Shown: positions 38,301 through 50,300 of the stretch, one piece after another | Numbering within the stretch: position 1 is the stretch's first letter | Layout: the number at the start of each line of letters is the position of its first letter | Assembly (NCBI GenBank): GCA_036571765.1 | Contig: BROE01000011.1 | Location: 6,446,716-6,510,715 of the forward strand | Length of the DNA stretch: 64,000 nucleotides | Source: Plecoglossus altivelis | Lineage: Eukaryota; Chordata; Actinopteri; Osmeriformes; Plecoglossidae | Direction: 5' to 3' | Made by a program: the position numbers and the translations under genes | Notes under the pieces: generated by a model | The model's input: the letters and a program-made list of their open reading frames with translations, nothing else | Databases searched by the model: none | Told to the model about the DNA's origin: nothing

Positions 38301-41300
38301 ATTACGGTGCGGTGGACCGCCTGCTCTTGACTACTTGCCCACACTGCCATAGGTGTCACGCTACACTAGGCTGCTCCTCTCTTCGAAAACAGGAAAATGT
38401 ATTTTTGCGTGCGTCTTTGCTTTTGAAAAAAGCTAATTGAGCTAAATTCACATGTTTCAAGGTTACGTTCCTACATCATTTTCCCCTCCTTAACATTCAG
38501 TTTGAAAACTCTGTTTGAATTGTTTCTTTGTTTGTGAATTCACTGACTATCTCACAAACGTCCAAATTTGATTTTTGTTCACACAGGTTACCGTGATGCA
38601 AACACAATCCTTTATGACATAAAATCTTCCTCTCTCCCTGTAGGTGGTGGTGGTAGAGTGAGGGGGTGATATCATACTCGGGGAATGTTGACTTCTGTTG
38701 CTTGTTATCCTCAAGCAACAGAAGTCCTGCCACATGGCCTGAGCTGGGGTCTTCAGACTTGAAGCTCCTGAAGGCAACATGAGGCATTGTTAAGAGACTG
38801 TCTGTCCACGGATCCCAGCTTGCACTCCTCTTGGGCTCTGCTCCAGCTTTGACCTGTCAAGCCTGTTATAAGGGCGGACTGCCTGAAAAAGGAAAGCACC
38901 TTTTTTTTCCTTAGAAAGATTTAATGAAATGGAAGTACCTCTTAAAGTGGAACGACTTTTAAACTAGGACGTTGTTGAACGAATGCACACAATGCCAACA
39001 CTGAACATGTTACAGCTGGATGCTGCCCAAACTGTGAAGTCACCTTCTTAAACTGTCATGTAATAATCAACTTGTATAAGTTAGGAGAGAAACAAATGAA
39101 AAAAATGCATCCTTGTTTGCAAGCTTTATGACAACTGCTGTGTTCAATGACAAACATAGTCAGAATCATGACCAAACTCAAAATCAAAGGTCTGTCAAAG
39201 CCCGCCACTGTAAACAATCACTGAAAGTAATGTTACAAGAAATTGCCAATGTCTTCTTCATCATAAACATGGACAACTAATCTCCCTATATAGCTAACTT
39301 TTTGACGGAACTGAGATATGGAAAATATAAATAAGTAAACGAAAATAAGTAAATAAACTGATGCAGCTGTCTCTTGAGGCAGCCAGCTCCAAAGGCAGAG
39401 CCCATTAGTTTTCTCGTCTGTAGCCAGATAACAGATCAGAAAATCTTTTTGAGCCCACCAGGCCTCTAGGCACCAGTTTTTACATGATGGACTCTATTTT
39501 TCTTCTGCCCTGAGCCTTCGTGATTATTCACGAGGACGCTTTTAAAACAAATATCTGCAGAAACCCAGGGCCAGCCAGCCTTTCCCCCAGCGAGCGTCTA
39601 CTGATCCAACAGCCAGAACATCAAGATGTGCCCCTCAGTCTCTGAGCACAGCGGAGCAGAGAGATATGCTGCTCTCCAAAATACAGTATGAGAGATGGAC
39701 GATGCCTAGTTGACATCCTGGAATGAGCACAAAAGAAAAACATCAAGCATCCAGTGCACAAAAGCAGAGGGACAGGCTAATATGGGTTTTTCTTCTCTTT
39801 TTTCTGTTTTTTACAGCTGACTCTAATGCAATTTTTTGACATCTTAAGTGCAGTAACAATCACGCCCCCTTTGAAACTGCTCACCCAGGCGAAAATATAA
39901 AGGTGAAACCTTGTGTGACACAGATGCAAGATTAATAAAACTGAGAGACAAGAGCAAACAAACCAGCAACCTAAAGGAAAGCCTTCGACCTTATGTGACA
40001 TGGGGAGGGTGATCGTTCCCTAGATATGAGAAAATCCATACTCTTTATTTAGCCATGCAGGACCCTCGGCTTTACATAATGCAGATATTTGATGCACCGT
40101 GGTCGCACTGGATAGAAAGCGAAACGTATTCACGTTGGCTTGAACGTCTGTCAGAATAGGTTGACACACCACGCTAGAAAAATGTTGCATGATTTTGATA
40201 AACATTTTCAAATGACCAAATGTAATAACTGTTGTGTATAACATTTTGTCGGAGACAAGTTGCCATGTTGATGAAAGGACTGAAAAACTTCTGGAGAGGC
40301 AAAAGAGATCTTGTTTCCATTTTCAAATGTGTTCCTCTTTTACTGTGAGGGCGTACATCCAACAGACGTTCACTGAACTTAGTTGAGTAACGGCCCCTTC
40401 CAATGTTATAATATATTCACATTATTACATTGTTTAGTCTTTCAAATAACATCACAATCTACTGATATATGTTATTTGTGACTTCATCATTTTCTTCTTA
40501 TTTATACATTATTCACACCTGTAAACAGAGACACAAGTGGGTCTATCTTATAACCCTGGCCCAATCCAGATTTATATAATATATAATAATATATTATATG
40601 TATATATACATATAAACACTGTATATATATAAAATATTATATATATATATATATATATATTAAATAACATATATATTTGTTTTTTTCAGTTTTTGTATAC
40701 CATACGATGCACTTTCTACTGACAATCCAACTACTCCTTTGTACAACAAAAACAAGCTTGGGATGACAGACACTTGATTAGTAAAAAAGAAAAAAAAGAA
40801 AACGTNNNNNNNNNNNNNNNNNNNNNNNNNNNNNNNNNNNAGATTGAAGTATATATATATACATATATACATGTATATATATATGTATATGTATATATAC
40901 ATATTTACACTGTATATATATATATATGTATATATTAAATAACATATATATTTGTTTTTTTGTTTTTTTTTAAATACCATACGATGCACTTTCTACTGAC
41001 AATCCAGCTACTCCTTTGTACAACAAAAACAAGCTTGGGATGACAGACACTTGATTTGTAAAAAAAGAAAAAAAAGAAACAGTGCATAAAAGCCAGTAAG
41101 TGGTTACTTACTTTTGTCCTTGATTGCTGTAGTTGTTGTCATAGGATTCATAGCCCTGATCATCGTAAGCTGTCCCATACCCATCGTCATAATCCTAGAG
41201 TGAGAGAGCATACAGCAAACATGGTCCCACAATCAGGAATAACAACAGTTCACAATGACAAACTGAGTCCTTACTGAGAAACATGCCTCGTTAAGGTTTA

Positions 41301-44300
41301 TTTTTCTCAGACATGACTGAAGAGAACTCTGAGATGGATTTTGAATGCAAATCATTTTAATGTTGTTATTTGTATTATATCTGTAACCCTATTAAGTAAA
41401 AAAAAAGAGCCATAAAGAGTCAGTGTTTTCAATGTATTGTAACCATTGCATCAGTGTGGATATGGATGCGCCCATCCATTGTATTGTTGATATCTGGAGG
41501 AGTAAGAAGACTGTGTTGGCCTATGCATCAAAGTGACAACCCCAGCATGGTCCTCATCTCACTGTCGACTGGGTGACAGCCAGATGTATTGACTCATGCC
41601 CTGACTCCGTTTCATCGCCATCTCTGAAGATGAGCCTTGAACATCTGTTTGTGCTCCAGCGATCCCCTCCACCAGCACCCCCGCCCCCTGCCTCACCCCG
41701 CCCCCTGCCTCACCCTGCCCCCATCCTATGCCTCGTCAAAAGGAACATCAAAGGGAAGCAGTGGCACACCCGTCCTAATTTAGGATAAATGGGACTTATG
41801 TTCCACAAAAGATGTCGACCCCTAGCGACACATCTCTCATCCCCACACACACTTATGCGCTAATTCCATCTGCCCTTCATTTGCATGCATGAAATGAATG
41901 GCTGTGAGATTTAGCAACAGAGGAAAATACTCATCAAATCCATATTATTATTAAGGGCCTAATTCCTGATTACCAACATGCTCTTCCCAAATGATACTAT
42001 TCAAATTTTGGTCTTTTATCTTTAATCCTCAGGAAAACTCATGAAAGTTTATCAGAACGGCTAGTTTGCTAGCATGTCATTTCTATGCAATACAAACACA
42101 GAGGAAATAAATGTTCAGTGCTTTAGAATATTGGATGACAGGAAGTTTCTATAAAAATATCTAAAGTAAATCCATATACCACCAGTGCATTTTAAGTATT
42201 CATGGCCTGTCTTAAACATCAAATACATTAGTCTCATTGAGTCTGAAACGTAAAGGAATATTTTATCTAGAATTGGCAGTTGAACTTTGTTAAATTGTTA
42301 AATTGCTAGTCTAAAAGAACATCAGCCGAGGAACTCTGACCACGCTGATCTTCCATCAAGTACTTTTGGCTCTGTCCAGTCAAATAAAGGGTCTGAGAAT
42401 ATTTGATGCTTATGTTCCCGTCAAGCGTCTGAGTCAGAACAAGTTGACATGATGAGATTGTATACAAGGCACTGGGAGATGTCCTCCGTTCACACCTTAG
42501 CCAAGCGTGAATTCATGGTAAAGTTATTCAAAGAACCAATGCTGTGGAACTTACACATTCAGATAAGCGTTGATGAATAACATTATACGAAAAGAATTGT
42601 CGCAACAGACATTGCAGTGAAGAACCAGATCAATGTTCCAACAGTGCTGAGGTTGCATATATATCAGGTGTGGGGGGGATACTCTCAAGGCACTATCAGA
42701 ATAATCATTCCCAATGCCCTGGACCCCAAGAGCTAGCCTACTGATCAGGGCTTGGAGGAGATCTGTGAAAAGTCACATAATGAGACCACATTTGGTTCAA
42801 CGGAAGGCGATATTGCAAAGCCAACTGTAATCACTGCCTCATCACTGCCTCATCACATGCAACATACTGTAACCACGGGAGATGTCCATGTAGTCTACTG
42901 TATTTAATAGGGGGGTTCCGGAAAAATCGCACCCTCGTTAGCTTTTATCATGAGCTGGTTACAATTTCACAGGTTTAATTCTAGCCTTTGTCTCACTCTT
43001 AACTGTCTCTAGGTACCGCCAATTCTGATTTGGCTATGCCGTGTGCAGAAAACGGTCACATCAAAGCTTTACGATGTCATGCTATTGCCATTTATTTGGA
43101 CCAGACACACTATTAAGTGTATTAGGGTGAAAAATAAGAGAGAAATATGTCTGTGTTACTAACCATATCAACTGATGTCAGGGTTGCAACAGCTCTCATT
43201 AAGTTGAGTTACTTTGGTTAAGTGGAATGCCTACACAGGTACATTTCTAGAATCGCAATAAACGGTTGAGGCTGATCACTAAACCTTTGTATAGACAAAC
43301 AGAGTCTACAGCGCATTGTGCGCTCTGCTGAGAAAGTGATCGGCTGTAGCCTTCCATCCGTCCAGGACCTGTACGTCTCCAGGACTCGGGGACGAGCAGG
43401 TCGGATCACAGCTGACCCTTCTCACCCTGGACATGGACTATTTGAGCCACTCCCCTCGGGCAGGAGACTACGGTCCATCCGGACCAGAACCTCCCGCCAC
43501 AAGAACAGTTTCTTTCCCTCTGCCGTTGGACTCATGAACACTCTGTAACACCTGCCACTTTAATATTATTTAAGAACAATCTATTTGCACTGCTCATTTG
43601 CACATCGCAAATCTGCCAACTGTACATTCTGTATATAGTGTTAGTCTATCTTAGTCTATTTTATTCTTAATTTTATGCATGCCTTTCATATATTTTATAT
43701 ATTTTTTTTATATTTTATCCATTTCTTTATGTTGCACCTACGCCGAAGCAAGTTCCTACGTTTGTGAACTTCACTGACAATGGCAATAAACAGTTTCTGA
43801 ATCTGATTCTGATTCTGATTCTAGTCTCTACTAGCAGGATCCACTAACAGTAGTAATGGCAGTAATATAGCTGAATGAAACATTATGTGGAGGAAAATGA
43901 GGGCACACGTGGTACTAAAACAATCAAGCAAGCTACATTTCCAAGTTTGAAGCGGATTAGCATGTTGGGAAGAGAAGGACAGAAATAGAGGGAGAAAGAG
44001 AGGAGTGTAGGCAGGGGAGAGGAGATAGTGAGGAGGGTAGAGAACGAGTGAACAGACAGCAGCCCCTAAGTGAGTCTTTCATTTGTATGCCAGTGGATGG
44101 CTGAGAGGCGTGTTGTTAAAAGATAAGGCCTGCCCTCTGAGGCCACTAAAGACTTACAGAGGGCCTGGCACTGCATGTTTGAACAACAGTATCACAGTCG
44201 CTACACTGTGCTCTACAATAGCGCCACAACAGATAGGGATGTCACTGAAATAGAGAAAAGGCAGTAGGAGCAGAACATGACTTGTCCTCCTCTTACACTT

Positions 44301-47300
44301 CAGATATTAGACAGGTCGTTTATCATCCAAAAGAAGTACAGCAGTGAGCCTAATTCTCAGGCTGCTTTAGGAAACCTGTTCCCAAGCACTGAGGGAAATA
44401 TCAAAAACTGGAGCAAAAAAACTTGAATACTTTAAAAGACAAACACTGACAAATCTACGGGGAGGAGAATCTCTCACAGATCATTATTTACTTCCATCAG
44501 CCATGTACAATTAAACATCATTCTTCCAGTACTTGATCGCCTCTCTAAAAAAAGCCATACTGCTGCATATTAAAGTACATCTTCCATGCTGACACACAAC
44601 TATTAGAGTGTGTTCAGAAGCACTACACTGTTGTCAGCAACAATTACAACTCATCTATCTTTCACAGCGTCAGCAAGATGGACTAGTTCTCATTCGGCCT
44701 AAACCAGATCACTCTCAATGACTTATAACATACTAAACTGACCCACATGCATCAAGCAGTGCTTTGTTTCTTGGCCAGAGGGATTATAGTTCTTATCTGC
44801 CATGAATTCAAACATATGTGGTTTGATCTGTGAAATAATGTGCCACATCTCACCACTGCAGCCAACAACCACTCAAGATGTTTAGCGAGGCATTGCACCT
44901 TGTTTATCCAGTCAGCTAACAGTACCTGTTAAAGCATACTGTCAAAGATTGATTACGTACAGTAACTTGACCCGCCTTGCGACATAGCTTCTTCTCACAG
45001 TGACATAGTCACCCTTTTTGTCATGCAACTGTTTGCCAGCTACATCTTCCATAGTAGATATTGTCCCACACAACTGCCTTCAGCAAGAATAATATAAATG
45101 CTCCATCTCTCCTAATTCCACACTGACGCACTTGTAATTATAAATTCAAATTAAACTGTTAAGTACCTACCTTGTAGTGAGCAGTAAGAAATGGATAGTT
45201 AGAGTTCAGAATAATTGGGATTACGTTATGTCTCATTCCCTCCCAATGGGATGAGGAGCAGGTAAGAAGGGGGTCCCTTGGAGCATTGTGAAATACATTC
45301 AATGAGATTTGGATGCAATTACCATGCCTTGCAATCAAATTGAGTTCCAGACTGATCCCTACCAAATAATCACATTTCTATGATTTTGTAAAGTAGCAAT
45401 TGGATTCCAAATAATTTGATACCACTACTTACTGTACAAATCAAATCTCAAATGAAAGTGAATAAGGCAAACCGCATCAACGAAAACAACCATATCCAAG
45501 TATCATTCTTACAAAAAGCGTCCACCGGTATACAACTTAAAGGGCATACTCATTAGGTCTTGAGTCCAAGGCAGAGAGCGACGCCCCAAAGGTATACAAC
45601 AATTGGTGACTCGTTTAGACAAGCTTGAGGTAGTATCTTTCTTTTTGATTTTCATAGATGGCTCCACAAGCCTGGCTATTTGTTAGCACTCACAGGAACA
45701 GAAGTGCAGAAGCCCCCGTTTTCTCTGATGGAGGCGAGGAACTCATTCAGACTCTAATTCGCAGCAATACGGTGAGATTTATCATCGGACAGATGTTTGT
45801 GCTGGTTTTTTCCCTCCCAGATACACAGGTGCAGATGTCTGGGGATGCAGTTTACAACTGTGACAATGATGGGAAACAGCTGGTCCAGAAGTCGTTTTCT
45901 ATGACCTCCACGCATTTGAATTGCAACCTCTGAATAAACCTGTCAGATGTTGTTAGGTATGGGTTGGCGGGGCATTCTTCCAAGTGAGGCCAGCTCCTCT
46001 CACCCTCTCGCTGCTAAATATGCTGCGTTGCTGCCAATGTCCCTGAGGTGCGAGTCTTGACAGTATAGCAGGAGTCCCTCTCGGCCAACGCACAAAGACT
46101 CAGACTCTCAGGGTAATGTATTCATTTTTGGCAGCTGTTCATATTTTTGCATGGCTCCCTTAAGATAGGTCAGGAAAAACCAAAGCACAACGACGCCTAC
46201 ATACACGACGCGTCCGCCCAAATAAGACAGTATCAGGAAGTGCTGATTTGACTTTGTATTTACTGCTTTGTGTGCCCAAAATAAGTATGAGAATGTGTGT
46301 TGCTGTATTTGTATTTCATTAAATTCATATGACCTTCACATATTTGGATATATTTCAGAAGCTGCAATAACCTCCCGGTAGGAATACTCACATATTCACC
46401 ATACGTGTCCTGCACTATGGGCGGTGGTGGTCTGTAGCCTGCTGGTGGGGGTGCCCCTCGCGCTCGCGGTGCGGGTACACCCCTACCCCTGGTCGAGGGG
46501 GCCCGGGTGGGGGGGGGCCCTCTGGGCGCTGCTCCCCTGGGTACAGCTGCATGTGGAGGGGGCACTCCTCCACGACTCCTGAAGCACCGGAGAAACAGGT
46601 TTCAGGAGGACCAGAGAATGAGCACGGATGCATCCCTCAGATGGATGTAACATGATTATAATATGGTATGACTGTGTATCAATTTAAGAAATGTTCGTCA
46701 ATAGCAATCCAATGCAGTGAGTAAACTTCCTTCAATGTATTTACTTAGCAAAAATGAACAACTGCCTACAGACAAACAAACTCTATAACCAGTCAGGCGT
46801 GTCTTCAGCAACCACATGTTTCTATACATGGCAGCATACATATGACTTGCTGTGAACCTGCCAGCAGAACTGCTTCCTTATCGCAGTCAAATTAGCCATG
46901 GTAAATGCTAATTACGGTGCAATTCAAAAAATACCCAATTATATTCTATCTCAGAGCAATATAAACATCTTTTCACTGTGACCTTGTTTATCTCAAAAGC
47001 TGATGAAAAGATATGTTTAGTTGTATCAACACAATGAAAAAAGCACTTTATTTAGCATTGTCTTTCCAAATATGCTTTTGATGCTGTAGAGGACTTACTC
47101 GTGATAATAGAATCTTGTTAAGGCGAGGAGTTGTTTATCTTAGGAGCTCTCGGAGGAGCTATGTAGATCTTAAAGGGGATATGTTCAGGCAATCAGCTAT
47201 GCATAGTAATGTTTATTTAGAAACCAGGGCTGCCATGAAGAAGAGGTGTGCAGGCTCCACTACAACACTCACTATGCAGCGTGCCTTTTCAGAAAGGATG

Positions 47301-50300
47301 CTATACTTCAAAGTAAAATCATTTTCAATTTCAAATTTCAATGTCAATCCAAATGGCAGATAGTAAACACATCTCCTCTGAAGACACTGCCATCCCCAAC
47401 ACTAGCATATTGAACCACATGCACACTAAACAGCGTAAAACAGAGGTACTGTGCGTCACAGTTGAAGGCACACACACAGACACATGCACACTCCTTGGCA
47501 GCAGGATACCTGAGGGGGCCTGGAGCAGGTGTCCCTCGTCCACGGGCGACTGGTTTGGCCCTCACCGCTGGCACCTTGGCATCCTCTGAGCCACCATTCA
47601 GGTACGTGAGCTCCTGCAGCTGGGCCTGTCTTATCTCATCATTGTAATCCTACAGACAGCGGCACCACGGAAACGCACGCACAACCCCCCCCCTCCACAA
47701 CACCTGCATGCATCCAACAGAATGGTGGCACACAGACACAGAAACACACACCCCTTCAATTACACCGTATTAAATTATGTCCTTTATCTCCAGGGTTATA
47801 GCCCCGGGAATATCTAATTAATGTACTTTACAGTACTGCCGTGACCGCTGCTCCTGAGGCAGCAAAACATTTCAGATCCCCCAGTGATAAATCCAGAGAC
47901 CCCATTTGGCTTTATCATCACACACAGTTGTTTTCACCGCTGAATGAAACAAGCAATTAATATGGAAATAAGTCTTTAATCATAATACGATTGAGATGAT
48001 TGTCATGTGTCTCATCCGCATCAATACCTATATTTGTGAAGGGAATTACAGGAATAATTAACGATGGGAAATAAATCACCATGGCTGGGAGCCATGTGCT
48101 CGATCATACATAATAGATGGGCTAAGAGTAAATAAACTCTCTGTATGGGTGTCCCAGAGAGAGATGTCTCAACCGGACTGATTTCTGCCAGTGTCACTCC
48201 TCTTAGTTGAACCTGAGACTCAAAGGTGGACCTAGTGAATCAAACAACCCCCGCAGTCTCCCGCTACGTCTACCAAGTGTCTGCAGCAGAGGGGCTGAGA
48301 CTGTCTAGTCTTAAGGCCACAGTGCTATTTCTGGAGCCTATGTTCTCCTTGAGTACACGCAGGCTGTGGCGCGAATGCGTTGATTGAAATCACTGAGCAG
48401 GCGAACCTTGTTTTAAAAAAGAGAGAGGAGCAGGAGGTTTTTTTGGAAAGAGTGAAGTGAAGGACTGTACCGGTATGAGGAACTTCTTGATCTCTTCTAG
48501 AGCGTGACCCATCCTGGCGTAGGCCTCGGCCGGAGGCGCAAACACCTCGATGAGAACGTGTAGGTCTTCGTTCAGGTGATGATATTTGGCCTCTCCACTC
48601 TTCCGTAGTTCTTCCTCCTATTGGTGCGGTACAAAAAGTGTTTGCAGGTCAGATTTTCTCTTGCGGAGGGTGGGTGTGGGGTCAGGTATAAAGCAACAAA
48701 CTCTTCATCATCAAAAAGCCTGGCTGAGTCACGATGTCAGAAAGAAGTTGACTGTTTTCAACCTGACAAATCAACCAATTGCTTTGTGACTTGAGATGAG
48801 AAAGATTGCTGTTATTTGAACGTTATCCGGCGAACACAAAAATAGATTTGCCTGTGCATAAGTTGCTTCATTTCGATGAACAAATGATGCCTCCAGCCCC
48901 AATAAGTCAGTGCTTAGTTGCTAGTGTGTTTGCGCTGATGTCAGTCCCGACCAATCAATCACTTGGGTCTTCCCGCAGCTGTCTTTCTTATAAATGCACA
49001 GATGTAGCCAAGTGAGAACAACACATGGCTGTGAGCGCCCTGATGTGCCTGATCTGTGTTCCACCTCGCAGTTCATCCTCAGTCTGCATTAAGTCAGAAA
49101 CACTGAGATTGTGGAAGCAATGTTTCATCCATAAGACACATTTAGCCTAAAGTCTCAAACATGGATAAAGGGATAACATTCATTCATTACAGCGCTTAAA
49201 TATATTACTGTATGGTTGCTTACACTTAATGGGGGTTTATGATCCGTGTCATATCATTGAAAATGGTGGCTCAGAGACTAATAAACACATAACCAGGCCA
49301 GTATACACATCAGATGGGTTAAGGGTAGCCAGGCTAAACTCTGCATTCCCTAAATCGGCCCAAGCAATAACAGCAGGTTCAGCGTCCCATTTTGCTGGCG
49401 GCTTTGCTACATATCACTTGCTTTCTGCAGCACCGCGCGAGGCAATGTCTCTGATGTCACGTAATTATAAATAACCTTCTTTTAAGAGTGCCCGTGGTAT
49501 GTTAATGATATGGTAATTTTCCTCATAAATCGGAGTTTTACGAGAGGACAGCTCCTTTGTGTATGCTGTAGCACCACATTGACGGAGCTGCTGCCATCGG
49601 GAGGTGTGTGTATGTGCGTGTGTGTGTACGTGCGTGTGTCTGTGTGTGCATGTGTGTGTGCGTGTATTACACTGATCTGCACTCATAGCCCCTTTCACAG
49701 CACTGATAAGAGGCATCAGCGCCAACCAGCCATCCTATAGGGGCTAAGCAGCCCATGGCAGCAGATTAACAGCTGTCTGTTCCTTTTATCTATTGGCAGA
49801 ATCTTGGTTTATATTTCTCACCGCAAATCTGTTTATCAAGCAGCACTGAGCTCTGGACACTGAGAGGCACAAAATAATATTGGACAAAGAGCTCCACAGG
49901 AGCTTGATAAATAGAAATCATGTTTAGCTCCAAGCGTTGGAAACATGCAAAGGCTAACAGTTGTTGGAGATGGCACCTTGTAATCATAGATATAGAATAA
50001 CAGCATAGCTATAGTGTTCTTTGTATAATTGAATGAGGAAGCTTAAGCAATTGTGATGAGTCATGGGAAAAAAGAAAAGGCCATTTAGATCTAGACGTTA
50101 AGGCTTTGTTTCCATGAGAGCAGCCCTGAAACCAAAGTCATGTTATGCTTGGTTTAACATTGTCGCTAGCTAGGCAGTACAGGAAATACAACCACAATCA
50201 ATTACTAAATACTAGATTAATTTAGGTTCATTATCTCAAAATCCTATAATTAATACAAAATGAAAACAAATCGAACCATTTATATCTGACAGCTCAGTTG

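Larger units (their letters stand above)
34080..41111 (-). other. khdrbs3: KHDRBS3 intron 7
   Basis: A 7,032-base intron with donor GTAAGT and acceptor TTTTCAG. It contains the (GA)n microsatellite near 35260, a polypyrimidine/poly-G junction at 36914-36950, a purine- and CpG-rich patch at about 37800-38150, TA-rich microsatellites, the assembly gap and the direct duplication near exon 7. I see no convincing internal exon. The 147-codon minus-strand frame at 37611-38054 is proline-rich only because of the purine-rich opposite strand. Confidence 0.85.
41195..46391 (-). other. khdrbs3: KHDRBS3 intron 6
   Basis: A 5,197-base intron with donor GTGAGT and acceptor TCACTCTAG. It holds a C-rich minisatellite near 41680, the LINE 3' end at 43288-43822 and a purine-rich tract at 43973-44053. 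The rest is AT-rich sequence in which I see no gene. The plus-strand frame at 45658-45933 has no recognisable similarity. Confidence 0.88.

Noticed and set aside
45658..45933. 91-codon plus-strand frame in intron 6
   Set aside because: No recognisable similarity and no splice signals. Taken as chance.
46415..46633. Second open frame over exon 6 on the same strand
   Set aside because: It is an out-of-frame shadow of a GC-rich coding exon and lacks splice compatibility with neighbouring exons.
49603..49667. CRISPR-like or satellite array
   Set aside because: It is a simple imperfect dinucleotide microsatellite without spacers.
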